In this document: one piece after another, positions 1 through 11,345 of the stretch
Numbering within the stretch: the stretch's first letter is position 1
How the letters are laid out: the number at the start of each line of letters is the position of its first letter
Notes under the pieces: generated by a model
Database searches by the model: none
What the model saw: only the letters and a program-made list of their open reading frames with translations
Told to the model about the DNA's origin: nothing
From: Trema orientale
Taxonomy: Eukaryota > Streptophyta > Magnoliopsida > Rosales > Cannabaceae
Reading direction: 5' to 3'
DNA: 64,000 nt
NCBI GenBank assembly: GCA_002914845.1
Contig: JXTC01000111.1
Location: forward strand, 436,853-500,852
Program-made: the position numbers and the translations under genes

Positions 1-405
1 TATATATAAGGTGAAACCCTAGCAGATAATAGACAACACTACGTATTATTTTCTACAGAGCCTCCATAAACTAAAGAGAAAAAGAAGAGTGTCTTCCTAT
101 TCTCTGTAGAACAAAAACTCTTGCAATCTCATGTGTTGAGAAAATTGCAATTGCCTAAAGTGTGAGTTTAAGAAATTGTACGCAACGCCCACACGTTCAT
201 CCAGTTGTACTTGAGGCTTGGATTGGAAGATCGTGGTTTAGAAGACAATAAAGCTAGGATCCGCTAATAGGCTACAAGAGGTATTAGATCTATTCTCTTT
301 GTGTGTTCCTATTTGCTATAAATTAATACTATGCACTCATATAGTCAATTGTTTTGAGAAAATTTTTGAATGTTCCTGGGCTAATCTTCCGCTGCGAAAA
401 TCGTT
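1..405. mobile_element. LTR-retrotransposon-like fragment
   Basis: No gene is visible. The stretch opens with a TATA-like run and a leader-like text (polypurine patches, then a segment ending near the phrase TTCCTGGGCTAATCTTCCGC at about 371-392) that resembles the R/U5 end of a plant copia LTR. No terminal TG..CA pair or target duplication can be matched inside the window, so the class is a guess. It lies where the intron or exon 2 of the psi-1 P450 would be expected, suggesting that the psi-1 intron was interrupted here. Confidence 0.3.
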
Positions 406-818
406 TTTAAATCCAACATAACAGCAATGAAAAAATCAAGGCAACTAGTAAGGATCCATATTTCCAAACAGTAAAAATATTCTCTTACCCTTACTTGATC
501 ATAATCACAATAATAACACCAATGACCTCCATCACCATCACCATATATATCTCTCTTGCTTTTAGAAAAAAATGACAGATATTCAAGAAAAAATGACAAA
601 TATTCAAACTCCATGCTTTCAAGCGCAATGAAAGAATTTTAATGCAATTATTAAGAGGCTGACCAATCATGATAAGCAGTCTTGGCTATCAATGTACTTT
701 TCTACTTGATTATATGGTTTGTCACTATACATTACGCTTTGTGTATATATCTATAAGTATACATGCACACACACACCCCAAGGAAAGTAGTTATTAAGCC
801 TTCTTTTTGAAACCATAC
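406..818 (-). other. Remnant intron of P450 pseudogene psi-1
   Basis: On the minus strand this follows the exon 1 donor (GT at 818-817, intact). The text around 610-660 (a block ending in ATTATTAAGAGGC) is matched near 39780-39812 in the psi-3 intron, showing that the two pseudogenes share an ancestor. Two near-identical 21-22 bp copies of a GAAAAAATGACA-type unit sit at 565-607. Exon 2 is not seen before the window edge. Confidence 0.5.
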
Positions 819-1463
819 CAGGACAAAAGCCTTGATGTGTTTTCTGGTTAATCTGATCTCTGAGCTTTCATCTTCAGATATATCTAGTAAAATATCAAGC
901 AAGTCCTTCACACCATAGCCATCTTCCTTCCTCTGTTCTTGATGCTCTGTTACGATCTTCTCCATCATTTGGTCAAACTTTTCATGGATTTCTTTACCTT
1001 TTCTTCTAAGTCCCTGAAAGTCAAAGTTCTTACAAAACCAAATGAAATCAGACAAGTTAAACTTTCACAGAATCTCAGCTGACTCGTTGACCACCTTCAT
1101 AACCTCATCAGCTTCATCATCATTCTTAACAAATGTTTTGCTCATAACCATTCTCCAAATGACATTACTTGTTAACTTAGTCAACTCTCTTCCAATATCA
1201 ACTGATTCCTTTGACTCAGCTCGTTTGACCAACGCCTTTAAGAGCCTCTTTATCTCATCAATCCTAATTGGAAGAAGCTGGTTCAGTGTTTGACCACCTA
1301 GAAGTTGAGACATGCATAGTTTCTTCATGAACTTATAGAAAGGTTCGTACAGGGCAAAGGTGAAGTCTACTGAGAGATAAGAAAGGTAGTCAATGACAAC
1401 CGATTTAGGTTCTTTTGAGAAGAAAGCTTCGTGTGTTTTGAGGAACACTTTGGCTACTTCAGG

Positions 1464-2050
1464 TGTTGGAGCAGAGTGATTTTTTTTAGTTATAGGAGGA
1501 GGTTTCTAGAGAAAACAAGTGGAGCCATCGTTTTATTATTTCTTAATTATATAATAATATTTTTTTAATATCTTTAAAACTACTTTATTGGACTTAGTAA
1601 AACAAAGACCAAGTCCATGCTTTCTGTTGGACTCCAGATATTCTCTCCACCATTATCTTCTCCATGTTTGTCTCCACTTTCCCACTACTTTTCAGTTTTT
1701 TCCTTTATGACTCACTCCACTTGTCTTTTTCTATATATATTTCAAAGGCAGCTTCAATTTAATATAGAAGATAACATACACGGAGCTATTTACTTTAATT
1801 AAAAACTAGTTTATATATTTTGGGCTCCGAGCAACAGAAGGGTGTTTTGTTCTTCTGGTCTTCTTCAGTGCAGTAGAAGTCCAATACAGAGGTGATTCTG
1901 GGCTGTTTTATATTGGGGACGATGGTACTTATAGTTTACTTGCACAATTTTGGGCAAAGCCGCGAAACGTCTTAAAGAGATCGACCTAGTCCGCGACTCA
2001 GCCCGAGAAAAAATTGGTAAACTCGTTCTTATTAACATTCTGTAGCTACA
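1464..2050 (+). repeat. 5' LTR of copia element
   Basis: It starts with TG (1464) and ends with CA (2049-2050). It matches 6483..7069 with about 36 mismatches and no net length change. TATA-like text (CTATATATATTTC) lies near 1730-1743 and is a plausible promoter element for + strand element transcription. Confidence 0.95.
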
Positions 2051-2076
2051 ATTTCAAGACCTTTATTTCTTCTGCC

Positions 2077-2925
2077 ATGACTACTAATAACAAATCTGCT
2101 GCTGTTGATCTAAATAAGCCCTTTCATTTTGAGGGGCTTCATTTTAAAAAATGGAGACAGAAAATGTTATTTTACTTAACCACAAAAAAGGTGGCATATG
2201 TCTGTAATTCTGAAAAACCCATATTGCTTGCTGAACCTGATGAAAGACAAACTAAGGAATATGAGTCCTGGGTCGAAAAAGATTTTCTTTGCAAGAATTT
2301 TATTCTGAGTGGTTTATCTGATGATTTGTATTACTACTATAATTCTGGCAAATCTGCAAAAGAAATTTGGGATGCACTACAGAAAAAATATGATACTGAG
2401 GAGGCTGGAACAAAGAAATATGCTATCAGCCGAAATCTGAAGTATCAAATGACTGACGACAAATCTGTAGAAGTTCAGTCGCACGAGCTCCAGATGATCT
2501 CACATGAAATCATCTCTGAAGGTATGTCTCTAGATGAACAATTTCAAATTGCTGTTTTGATTGACAAATTACCCCTTAGTTGGAAAGATTTTAAAAGTGT
2601 TCTCAGGCATAAGACTAAGGAGTTTTCATTAGAAAGTTTGATCACTCATCTTCGTATTGAGGAGGAAGCCCGTAAACAAGATCAGAAAGATAAAGTACTT
2701 GTTGTCTTAAACAACAACAAGAAATCCACTCCTGCGGTTCTGAAACCCAATGGGAAAAATATGAAGAATCAGAATCGCAATCGTAACTAGAATCACAACA
2801 ACAAAAATCAGAATAGGAATGCTCCACAGAATCAGAATGGACAGCAACCCCCTTCAAGGAATGACTTAGAATAGTTTATATGTTATAACTGTAACAAGCC
2901 AGGCCATATGGCCCGGAATTGCTAG
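2077..2925 (+). pseudogene. copia gag, broken
   Basis: The Gag-like nucleocapsid reading frame starts at ATG 2077 (in-frame text upstream lies in the LTR and has no ATG). It contains the UBN2/retrotran-gag region of copia Gag, including the LNKPF..FEGLHFKKW motif typical of plant elements. It is interrupted by TAG at 2788-2790, TAG at 2872-2874 and TAG at 2923-2925. Between the second and third stops lies an intact CCHC zinc knuckle (C-x2-C-x4-H-x4-C, 2881-2922), the RNA-binding motif of Gag. A frameshift separates gag from the protease. Confidence 0.9.
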
Positions 2926-2989
2926 AATAGACGTCGTCCTGCTCCGCAGAAGAACCGTACCGAAAAGCAACTTATTGCTATGATTTCTG

Positions 2990-5957
2990 AAATCAATTGG
3001 TGGATCCGAAGGGTGGTGGGTAGACACTGGTGCTTCTCGCCATGTTTGCTATAATCATGCTCTATTCAAAACTTATTCTGAAACTGAGGACAAGAAAGTG
3101 TTGTTGGGTGATTCCCACACCACTATTGTTGCTAGTACTGGTGAGGTGGAATTGAAGTTTACCTCTGGAAAAACTCTCATCCTTAATAATGTTTTGCATA
3201 CTCCAGAGATGAGGAAGAACTTAGTTTCGGGCTATCTCCTCAATAAGGGTGGTTTTACACGAACAATAGGGGCTGATTTGTATACCATTACTAAAAATAA
3301 TGTATTTATTGGGAAAGGATATACCACTGATGGAATGTTTAAATTAAATGTTGATGCTAATAAAATTGCATCTTCTAATTATATGTTGTGTTCTTTTAAT
3401 ACTTGGCATGCTAGACTTTGTCATGTTAATAGACGCACTATTAAAAAATATGAGTAGCTTAGAACTTATTCCTAAGTTGTCTTTGAATGATTTTGAAAAA
3501 TGCGAATATTGTAGTCAAGCTAAAATAACCAAAACCCCACATAAATCAACAACTAGAGAATCTGAACCTCTTGATTTTAGCCATTCTGACATTTGTGAAT
3601 TTGAAGGTATCTTGACTAGAAATGGAAAACTCTATTTTATTACATTTATAGATGATTGCTTTGATTTTACGTATGTCTATCTTATGAAAAATAAAAATAA
3701 AGAATTTGACATGTTTAAATCTTTTTTGATTGAAGTTGAAAATCAGTTTAATAGAAAAATAAAGAGGCTTCGTGGTGATAGAGGGACTGAATATGATTCT
3801 GGTAATTTTATTGATTTTTATAAATCTCACGGGATTATTCATGAGAAAACAACACCTTACTCTCCTGAAATGAATGGTAAGGCTGAAAGAAAAAATAGAA
3901 TTTTTACTGAATCCATAGTTACAATTTTACTCAACTCTGGTGCTGCTTCTAATTGGTGGATAGAAATTTCATTGACTGTTTGTCATGTACTTAATAGAGT
4001 TCCTAAATCAAAAAGTAAAATTCCCTTTATGAAGTTTTAAAAAATAAGAAACCAAACTTGTCTTACTTTAGGACCTGGGGTTGTTTGGCTTATGTTCTTA
4101 TTCCTGATCTAAAAAGAAAAAAGCTTGCTAGTAGAGCCTATGAATATGTGTTTGTTGGTTATTCTGTGAATAGCAAAGCTTATAGATTTTTTGACTTAAA
4201 TGACCGTGTTATTATTGAATCAAATGATGCTGATTTTTTTGAACATAGATTTCCTTTTAAATTGAAGAATAGTAGGGGCTCAACCTCTAATAATGTGCCT
4301 GTAATTAGAATTAATGAGTCTAATAATGAACTAGATCTTGAACCAAAGAGAAGTAAAAGAGCTCGCATTACTAAGGATTATGGTTCTGATTTTTATGCAT
4401 TTGCTTTGGAGGAGGATCCTCGTACCCTCCAAGAAGCTTTATCTTTTGTAGATGCCAATTTATGGCAAGAAGCTATTGATGATGAAATAGAATCTCTAGA
4501 GTCTAACAGAACCTGGCATTTAGTAGATTTACCTCCTAGTTGCAAAACAATAGGTTGCAATGGATACTTAAGAAGAAATTAAAACCTGATGGTACAGTTG
4601 ACAAATATAAGGCTCGTCTTGTAGCCAAGAGTTTAGACAGAGAGAAAATATAGATTTCTTCGATAGCTTTTCACCTGTTACTAGAATTACATCTATTCGT
4701 ATCCTTTTTTCTCTTGCTGCTATTCATGATCTTGTTGTGCACCAAACAGATGTTAAAACACCTTTTTTAAATGATGAATTGGAAGAAGAAATTTATATGG
4801 ACCAACCTGAAGGTATTGTTATTCCTGGTCAAGAAAACAAGGTGTGCAAATTAAATAAATCTCTTTATGGTTTGAAACAGGCACCTAAGCAGTGACATGA
4901 AAAGTTTGATGATCTTGTTATTTCTCATGGTTTCAAAGTGAATGAAAGTGACAAATGCATTTATTATAAATCTGAAAATAATATTTGCACTATTATATGT
5001 CTCTATGTGGATGACTTGCTGATTTTGGGTTCTAATATTCATGTCGTGAATAATGTGAAATCTATTCTATGTGCTAACTTTGACATGAAAGATCTTGGAG
5101 AAGCAAATGTAATCCTTGGTATAAAGATCACTAGGTCTAAAAAGGGAATTTCTTTAGATCAGTCTCATTATATAGACAAAATCTTAAAGAAATATAATTA
5201 CTTTAACTGTAAACCAGCATGTACTCCTTATGATCCTAGTGTTAAATTGTTCAAGAACACTGGTGATAGTGTTAAACAATCTGAGTATGCGAGCATAATT
5301 GGTATTCTGCGATATGCTACTGATTGCACTAGGCCAGACATAGCTTATGTTGTGGGACTACTATGCAGGTTTACAAGTAGACCTAGTATCGAGCATTGGC
5401 ATGCTATTGAAAGGGTCATGACGTACCTAAAAAGAACTATGAACCTTGGATTACGTTATCAGAAGTTTCCCGCTGTCCTAGAAGGATATAGTGATGCTGA
5501 TTGGAACACCCTTTCAGATGACTCCAAGGCTACTAGCGGCTACATATTTAGCACAACTGATGGAGCTGTTTCATGAAAGTCTAAGAAACAGACTATCTTG
5601 GCTCAATCAACAATGGAGTCTGAGTTGATAGCACTAGCATCAGCTAGTGAAGAAGCAGGATGGTTAAGAAGTCTGCTATCTGATACCCCTTTATGGGAGA
5701 AACCGATTCCAGCCATCTTGATTCATTGCGATAGTACTGCAGCTATTGCGAAAATTCTGAATCGTTATTATAATGGAAAAAGGCGACAAATACGTCGTAA
5801 ACACAGTAATATTAGAGAATATCTCACTACTGGAGCTGTAAGAGTGGATCATGTACGTACTGATGATAACTTGGCTGACCCTTTGACGAAAGGATTAGCA
5901 AGAGAAAAGGTTTTCAAAACCTCGAAAGGAATTGGACTAATGCCTTTATATTTATGA
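2990..5957 (+). pseudogene. copia pol (PR-IN-RT-RNase H), broken
   Basis: Domains in order: aspartic protease with DTGA at 3023-3034; GAG-pre-integrase with the HHCC zinc-binding residues split by a frameshift near 3455; integrase core with Asp codons at 3588 and 3777 and Glu at 3885, an exact D-D35-E spacing; reverse transcriptase with the YVDD catalytic box at 5004-5015; and RNase H reading to TGA at 5955-5957. Breaks: frameshifts near 3455, 4037 and 4560-4640, and in-frame TGA codons in place of Trp near 4895 and at 5573-5575, consistent with C-to-T decay of methylated DNA. The catalytic residues are still readable, so the decay is moderate. Confidence 0.93.
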
Positions 5958-6470
5958 ATCACTTATGATGGAAACCCAACCTATTGACTGGAGATCCCAA
6001 GAACTAGGTTCAATGGGTAATAACGAGTCATAAAGTGATATGAAAAGAATCATGCTATTACTAAAGCATGATATCCTAAAGCAATAGAAAGTTGAGTTAA
6101 TTATTAACTCTTAATGAGATCTATACTCCATGTGGAGTGGAGTACCTAGCTGCAGGAGTATTCTTGATAGACTCACCTAAGTGAGTGTGGAAGTATGGCC
6201 GCTTCCTATGAGATTTTGGGCAATTCTCTAGAGCATTTACTGAACTGGGATACACGTGCATGGCCATAAAGCACGAGCTTTTGGACTTCACCCTGGTAGG
6301 ATTGTGCGTGTGATGTTGCTAGAGATAGTGTTCAAAACTATAAGTTACTCTAGTAAAATCTAGATCATCTTCACTATGTAAGGGTTCAAGTCGAAAGACA
6401 CCTTTACTTATGCACAATTCTATATAGTATTACATTGCTCGATGAAGAAAAATGTTTTTTTAAAAAAATT

Positions 6471-6482
6471 CAAGTGGGGGAT
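6471..6482 (+). other. Polypurine tract of copia element
   Basis: CAAGTGGGGGAT lies directly before the 3' LTR and would prime plus-strand DNA synthesis in the retrotransposition cycle. Confidence 0.85.
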
Positions 6483-7069
6483 TGTTGGAGCAGAGTGATT
6501 GTTTTTTAATTATAAGAGGAGGTTTCTAGAGAAAACAAGTGGAGCCAAAGTTTTATTATTTCTTAATTATATAATAATATTTTTTAGTATCTTTAAAACT
6601 ACTTTATTGGACTTAGTAAAACAAAGACCAAGTCCATGCTTTCTGTTGGACTCCAGATATTCTCTTCACCATTATCTTCTCCACGTTTGTCTCCACTTTC
6701 CCACTACTTTTCAGTTTTTTCTTTCATGACTCACTCCACTTGACTTTTTCTATATATATTTCGAAGGCAGCTTCAATTTAATATAGAAGATAACATACAC
6801 AGAGCTATTTACTTTAATTAAAAACTAGTTTATATATTTTGGCTTCCGAGCAACAGAAGGGTGTTTTGTTCTTCTGGTCTTCTTCAGTGCAGTAGAAGTC
6901 TAATACAGAGGTGATTCTGGGCTGTTTTATCTTGGAGATAACGGGGCTTATAGTCTGCTTGCACAATTTTGGGCAGAGCCGTGAAATGTCTTAAAGAGAG
7001 CGACTTAGTCCGTGACTCAACCCAAGAAAAAATTGGTAAACTCATTCTTATTAACATTCTGCAGCTACA
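6483..7069 (+). repeat. 3' LTR of copia element
   Basis: The partner of 1464..2050 and of equal length. Its outer end is fixed by the 5-bp target duplication and by the resumption of P450 coding sequence at 7070. Confidence 0.95.
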
Positions 7070-7335
7070 TCAAGAGAAGAAACGATAAGGAAAGGAATAG
7101 AGCCAAGACAGAGATGAATCAAGGGTCCATAGCGGTTTGAGAGCTTGTGAAGAGCTTGGTGCGGTAATGGACCGAGGAGGTGAAGGTGTCTGATGATCGG
7201 TAGAGCAAAAGGGCTCGGCGAGAGACGAGCCTTGGTTCGAGTTTTGGTCAGAATGGCTCGAACCAGGATGGTTGAGACTAACCATGCCAGGAATAGTATG
7301 ATGTAGCCTTGGAGATCATCCATGGAGGTTTTCAT

Positions 7336-8009
7336 TTGAAGGAGTTAGATGTTGAAAGAAAAGTGAGTACGTCTATACAGGGGAAGAGAATTTTAGATTA
7401 GTTTATGAATGTGACAATGGCTAACCCAGCTCGTAACATAGTGCAGCCACCAAATTGTCGTATATCTCAAAGTTTTGTACAAAAGAATCTATAACGTAAC
7501 AAAGTTTGTGCAAGGGTCAGAATATAAGAAGAGTCAACATGAGAATGAGACAGAGTTCCTCATGATTATTAAGCTAGAGATTAATATAAATAAAAAATGA
7601 GCTCAGCAACATTTGTCTTAACATGCCACTCATGCACCCTGGTTTTGGAAGAACATGTTGTACAAATCATAAAGGATCTTCCAAAATAAAATACATTAAA
7701 TACGAGAGATATTGGAACGTAATGGGTATTAGTTAAAAGAGAATGAATAACATAGTGGTAATTTTAACACTTCAACGAGTTGTCAACTTAGAAATATTTA
7801 AATATGATAGTAATAAAATTATTTGCATGAGTTGGTTATATCCAATTCATCTGTTTGCACGTTCATGTTTTCCTTTTCTGGTTTATTCGTCAAAATAATT
7901 CTTGGTCAAACCATTCTGTTTATATATGTATGTTAGGAGAATTTTAGGAGGTGTAAAATTGTTTTTACCATAGAAGTGGATTCTAATGAATTTTATTTGT
8001 TAAAAACTA
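7336..8009. other. 5' flank of psi-1, no gene
   Basis: Upstream of the psi-1 start codon. No clear TATA box is seen where P450-2 has one. A block at about 7562-7680 (from TTAAGCTAGAGAT through a GAAGAACATGTTGTA-type unit) is repeated directly at about 9880-9990, so 7.7-9.9 kb may be inserted DNA or a duplicated junction. Confidence 0.4.
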
Positions 8010-8359
8010 ATGTTTGGTTCACTGGAATGGTAATGGGAATCGTAATTGAATGGAACTGGAATGAGAATAAGAATTATATTCTATTGTTTGATTAACGTAG
8101 TGAAATAGAGTGGAATAAGTATTATATTGACCAAACTATCCTTACTTTAAGATATCTTAATTAGGCAAAAATAGAAATTGAAGTTTTAAAGAGATTGACA
8201 AAAAGATAGAACATAATTCCATAGGTTTTTTGGTGGAATTGCAATTCCATTATTTGATGGAATTAAGATTACTATGGAATAAGAATTTCTTAGCCTAAAG
8301 TGAAACCAAACAATGGAATGGTCTTTCCATTCCAAGACCCATTCCATTGAACCAAACAT
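8010..8359. mobile_element. MITE with ATGTTTGGTTCA-type terminal inverted repeats
   Basis: About 350 bp bounded by ATGTTTGGTTC at the left and its reverse complement GAACCAAACAT at the right. Internal GGAATGG-type repeats occur near both ends in opposite orientation. No coding potential. The outer text on the right (GGCCTAAG) resembles PIF/Harbinger- or hAT-type non-autonomous elements; a clean target duplication could not be fixed. Confidence 0.6.
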
Positions 8360-9290
8360 GGCCTAAGGACAATAATAGTTATTATGTACTCTATATTCCT
8401 CTTGATGTTACTCTCAAGAGAGAGCAATATTAATCTTTCTTGGTCAAACCACCCACCCTTCCCTCACCCCTCCCTCTCTCTATTATTCTCTCTTTCATGG
8501 TACACATTTTCTTTCCTTCAATTCCAACAATTATGCACTCTACTGAATTTTTTTTCTCCATAATATAGGTATGTTGTCTATATTATAACATTAATATTCT
8601 GCTCGAGAACTTGGAAAAATTCCAAAGAAAAACATTTTTGGTTAAAGAAGAAAGGAAAAAGAAACTGGACGAAACAAAAAAATTTAGCTTCAAGTTTATG
8701 AGAACATCTTTCTTTTCCTCTCAATTTTTTTGTTCAGTTTTTTGTTGTCAATAATCAAATTGACTAAACCTTTTCAAGCGTCCCTTCTCACAATCGAAAG
8801 TCTGTCTTTTTTCTTTTGGGTGCAACAATGATTGTTGCTCCATCATTTATAGGTATAAAAAAAAATATAATAAATTAGTCAAAAGATTTGAGACTGAACA
8901 ATCTCGGGGGGAATGGTAAAATTGTTCACTGAGAGAGAGTAACAGAGGAGAAAGAGACGAATTTTAATGAAAGAGTGAGACATTTCTCTTGAGAGCAACA
9001 TTTAAGTGAAGTAAAATCTATAATAAGTATTGTAATCCTTAGTTCTTAATCAATAAAATTAATTAAAATTAACTCTTATATTTAGGAGCAATTTTGCTCC
9101 TCTTACACTAAAACTCCCCATGCATTTTAATACTGCCTTGTTCTTATATTACGTATCTCTCCCATACTGCGCTAGCTACCGTCATTTTTGATAACACCAT
9201 ACGAGTTTGTTCAATATCCTCATCATCATATTATATTGATCTATTTACTATATGCACTGAACCTATTCTGATCATATATATATATGACAC
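8360..9290. other. Non-coding stretch with a degenerate inverted repeat
   Basis: A CTCTCAAGAGA-centred motif at about 8410-8425 recurs in inverted context near 8985-8998 (CTCTTGAGAGCAACAT), with purine/pyrimidine-rich tracts between. This may be an old foldback element. No gene seen. Confidence 0.3.
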
Positions 9291-9868
9291 AATAAATAAA
9301 TAAGTTATTATCAGAAAAAAAAATCCGAGTTTTTAATTTTAGCAAAAAAAAGCCCTGGATTTTTTATTATAACAAAAAAACCTTATCTTTGTTTAATTTT
9401 AGTTAAAAAAAAATATTGAGTTTTTAGTTATGTCATATAAAACTTTTGGATTATAAAATCGAATTAAATTAACTTGCGAAATAAGTCAAATGACCAATTT
9501 TTTCTTAATTATATTGTCATCCGTAACTATATGAGATTATTTATATTGACAAGTACCTTAATTGGGTAAAAACTATATCATTCTATATTGAAAATATTGA
9601 CTTTTTTGGTTAAAATAAATTTTAAAAAAATAATTCATGAGTATAGACCACTTAAAAAATGAAGTCTTTTATTAGTCACGTTATATATATTTATTGATTA
9701 AATATTTATTTTGGGTTCAATTTGATTGGATTTCAATATCTAGAGGTTTTATTTCATATAATCAGAAACTGAAGATTTTTATTGCTAGAATTAAAAAAAT
9801 TCAAGGTTTTAGTTAATATAGCGAAAAACTTGTTTTTTTATTTTTATTTTTTTTATAATAACCCATAA
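9291..9868. mobile_element. Possible AT-rich foldback/MITE
   Basis: The left end reads GTTATTATC (9305 on) and the right end carries its near reverse complement (ATAATAAC at about 9856-9863). The inner arms contain complementary AAAAATCCGAG- and AAGGTTTTAG-type text. No coding capacity. A similar GGGATAAT-bounded element lies at 45873-46351. Confidence 0.35.
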
Positions 9869-9884
9869 ATAAACAAATAAATTA

Positions 9885-10112
9885 AGCTAGAGATAAATAA
9901 ATAAATTATAAATAAGCTCAGCAACATTTGTCCTAACAAGCCCCCCACAAGCTCCATAGTTTTGGAAAAACATGATGTATAAATTATAAAATAGAATTAA
10001 CATGCCCCACAAGCTCTATGGCTTCGGAAGAACATGACGAATAAATTACGGAATATTCTAGAAATTAACATGCGTCACAAGCTTTATGGCTATTGGAAGG
10101 ACATGTTGTATG
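9885..10112 (+). repeat. Degenerate tandem repeat, unit about 65-70 bp
   Basis: Three consecutive units share a core of the form AACATGCxxCACAAGCTxTATGGCT followed by GGAAGAACATG. A fourth related unit stands alone at about 7618-7665. No gene. Confidence 0.5.
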
Positions 10113-10389
10113 TTTTGTGGCTAATGGATCGTAGATGGATAAAAAATGCGTCGATGGGAATAATGTCATGGGTGTGATTTGGAGTGATTATGTACAATTA
10201 TGCCAAAAGGACCCAAACTAGCAACGGCCGATCTAGAATTTTATGTCAGTAGGGGCGTAACAAACACAAATTTTGAAGAAACCTTATGATATAAAAAGCA
10301 AAAAATTTAAGTATTTATTAACAAAGTACTATTAAATTTTGTGATTCTAATATTTAATATTGATAAATAAATTATAATAATACTATTAA

Positions 10390-11345
10390 AATATTTTCCA
10401 TGTCACTTATAGGGTAACGTGGTAGAGAAACCGCATCGCTCCATAAGCAATATAGAGCAACGTGGTATGTTGGCTTATCACATCGCTTGTATAGAAAGTG
10501 ATGTGGTAAGCCAAAATATTTGACAAATTATCAGTTATTAGGGTCCTACCACGTCATTCCTCCAGAAAACGACGTGGTATGTACCATGTACCACATCACG
10601 TTTTTAGGAAGCAATGTAGTAGGTGTCATCTTTCTTCCTGCATGCTTAGCCAGTGTAGGTCACAAGATCCTAAAAAATCTTGAGCATCCCATGGGTCTCC
10701 TCGTAAGTCAGACCAATGATACGTATCACACCACCTCTACGAGCCAAATGCTGAATTACTGACTTCCTGAACTATTGTCCAAACCTTTACAGTGTCGCTT
10801 TGCTCCTCCTTTGTCTCCCTCTCTGGGCCCCAATATTATCGATGATGGTCGAAAATCTCAAGAATCTATACTTGAAATATCAAAAAGGGCTATTACAGAA
10901 ATTTTTAGAAACCTAAAAATAGAAGAAACTGAAATAATTAAGAGAGAGAAGTACCTAAAATTTAAAATGCATAAAAGATATTGAAAATTTTGGGTTTGTT
11001 CTATTTGGGATTGGGGGACAATTTGGTGGGATTGATGGTTTTGAATGGACGGTCGTGATGAATTATTTTTTGTAGGTACGGATTGATAACATGGCTACTA
11101 TAAGCCCTCTGCTATGTTGCTTTTATAGAAAGTGATATAGTGTTAAATAAAATAATATATCACGTCACTTTCTACAGAAGTGACGTGATACATGACCCAA
11201 TCACGTCTCTCATTACATAAGCGACGTAATAGAACCTGCAATTATATCATTTTTAGATAACGTGACATGGGAGTTTAACCACTTCGCTTTCTTTGGAAAA
11301 CGGTGTGGTTCAATTGACGTTGTTAGTCTTTTTTTTAGTACTGCA
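10390..11345. mobile_element. CACTA-like subterminal repeat region
   Basis: Two clusters (about 10400-10625 and 11090-11320) hold many copies in both orientations of ACGTGGTA/TACCACGT and GTGACGTGATA-type motifs, several forming short palindromes. Such dense, bidirectional subterminal motifs are typical of En/Spm (CACTA) transposons. No transposase is present between them. Short open frames here (10520-10762, 10775-10984) show no protein family feature. Degenerate CGGATCTAGAA-type text at about 10225 and GGGGCGAGTGGGG-type text near 12700 (minus strand) may be the ends of the same or a larger element. Confidence 0.4.

Larger units (their letters stand above)
1464..7069 (+). mobile_element. 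Complete but inactive Ty1/copia LTR retrotransposon
   Basis: A 5606-bp element with 587-bp LTRs starting TGTTGGAGCAG and ending GCTACA. It has a polypurine tract just before the 3' LTR and gag-protease-integrase-RT-RNase H order, which is diagnostic of copia. Target duplication: TCAGG at 1459-1463 and TCAAG at 7070-7074 (one mismatch). It sits antisense to the P450 exon it interrupts. The LTRs differ at roughly 36 of 587 positions by eye, mostly transitions, which implies an insertion a few million years old at usual plant substitution rates. A canonical tRNA-Met primer site is not evident after the 5' LTR. The frameshifts and TAG/TGA codons listed under gag and pol mean it cannot encode its own enzymes. 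Confidence 0.95.
819..7323 (-). pseudogene. CYP93-like P450 pseudogene psi-1, split by a copia element
   Basis: Exon 1 of a class II microsomal P450 survives in two pieces: 7323..7070 (N-terminal anchor, a Pro-rich hinge reading LSPSP, then the first beta-sheet region) and 1463..819 (helices B'-H, ending at the exon 1 donor). Between them lies the 1464-7069 retrotransposon. Removing it and one copy of the 5-bp target duplication restores an SSPEVAK-type context, as in the intact paralogues. Translation may start at 7323, which aligns with the MEDLQ start of the paralogues, or 4 codons upstream at 7335. Other damage: a nonsense codon (TGA for Gly) at 1065-1063, and loss of the C-helix Trp of the WxxxR/K motif (Tyr instead). 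The SRS1 region also differs from the intact copies. Exon 2, with the heme-binding Cys, is absent from view. It is most like psi-3 in the middle of exon 1 (GGQTLNQLLP, ESVDIGREL). Confidence 0.9.

Noticed and set aside
10520-10984. Two consecutive + strand open frames
   Set aside because: Located within CACTA-like subterminal repeats, with no recognisable protein features.
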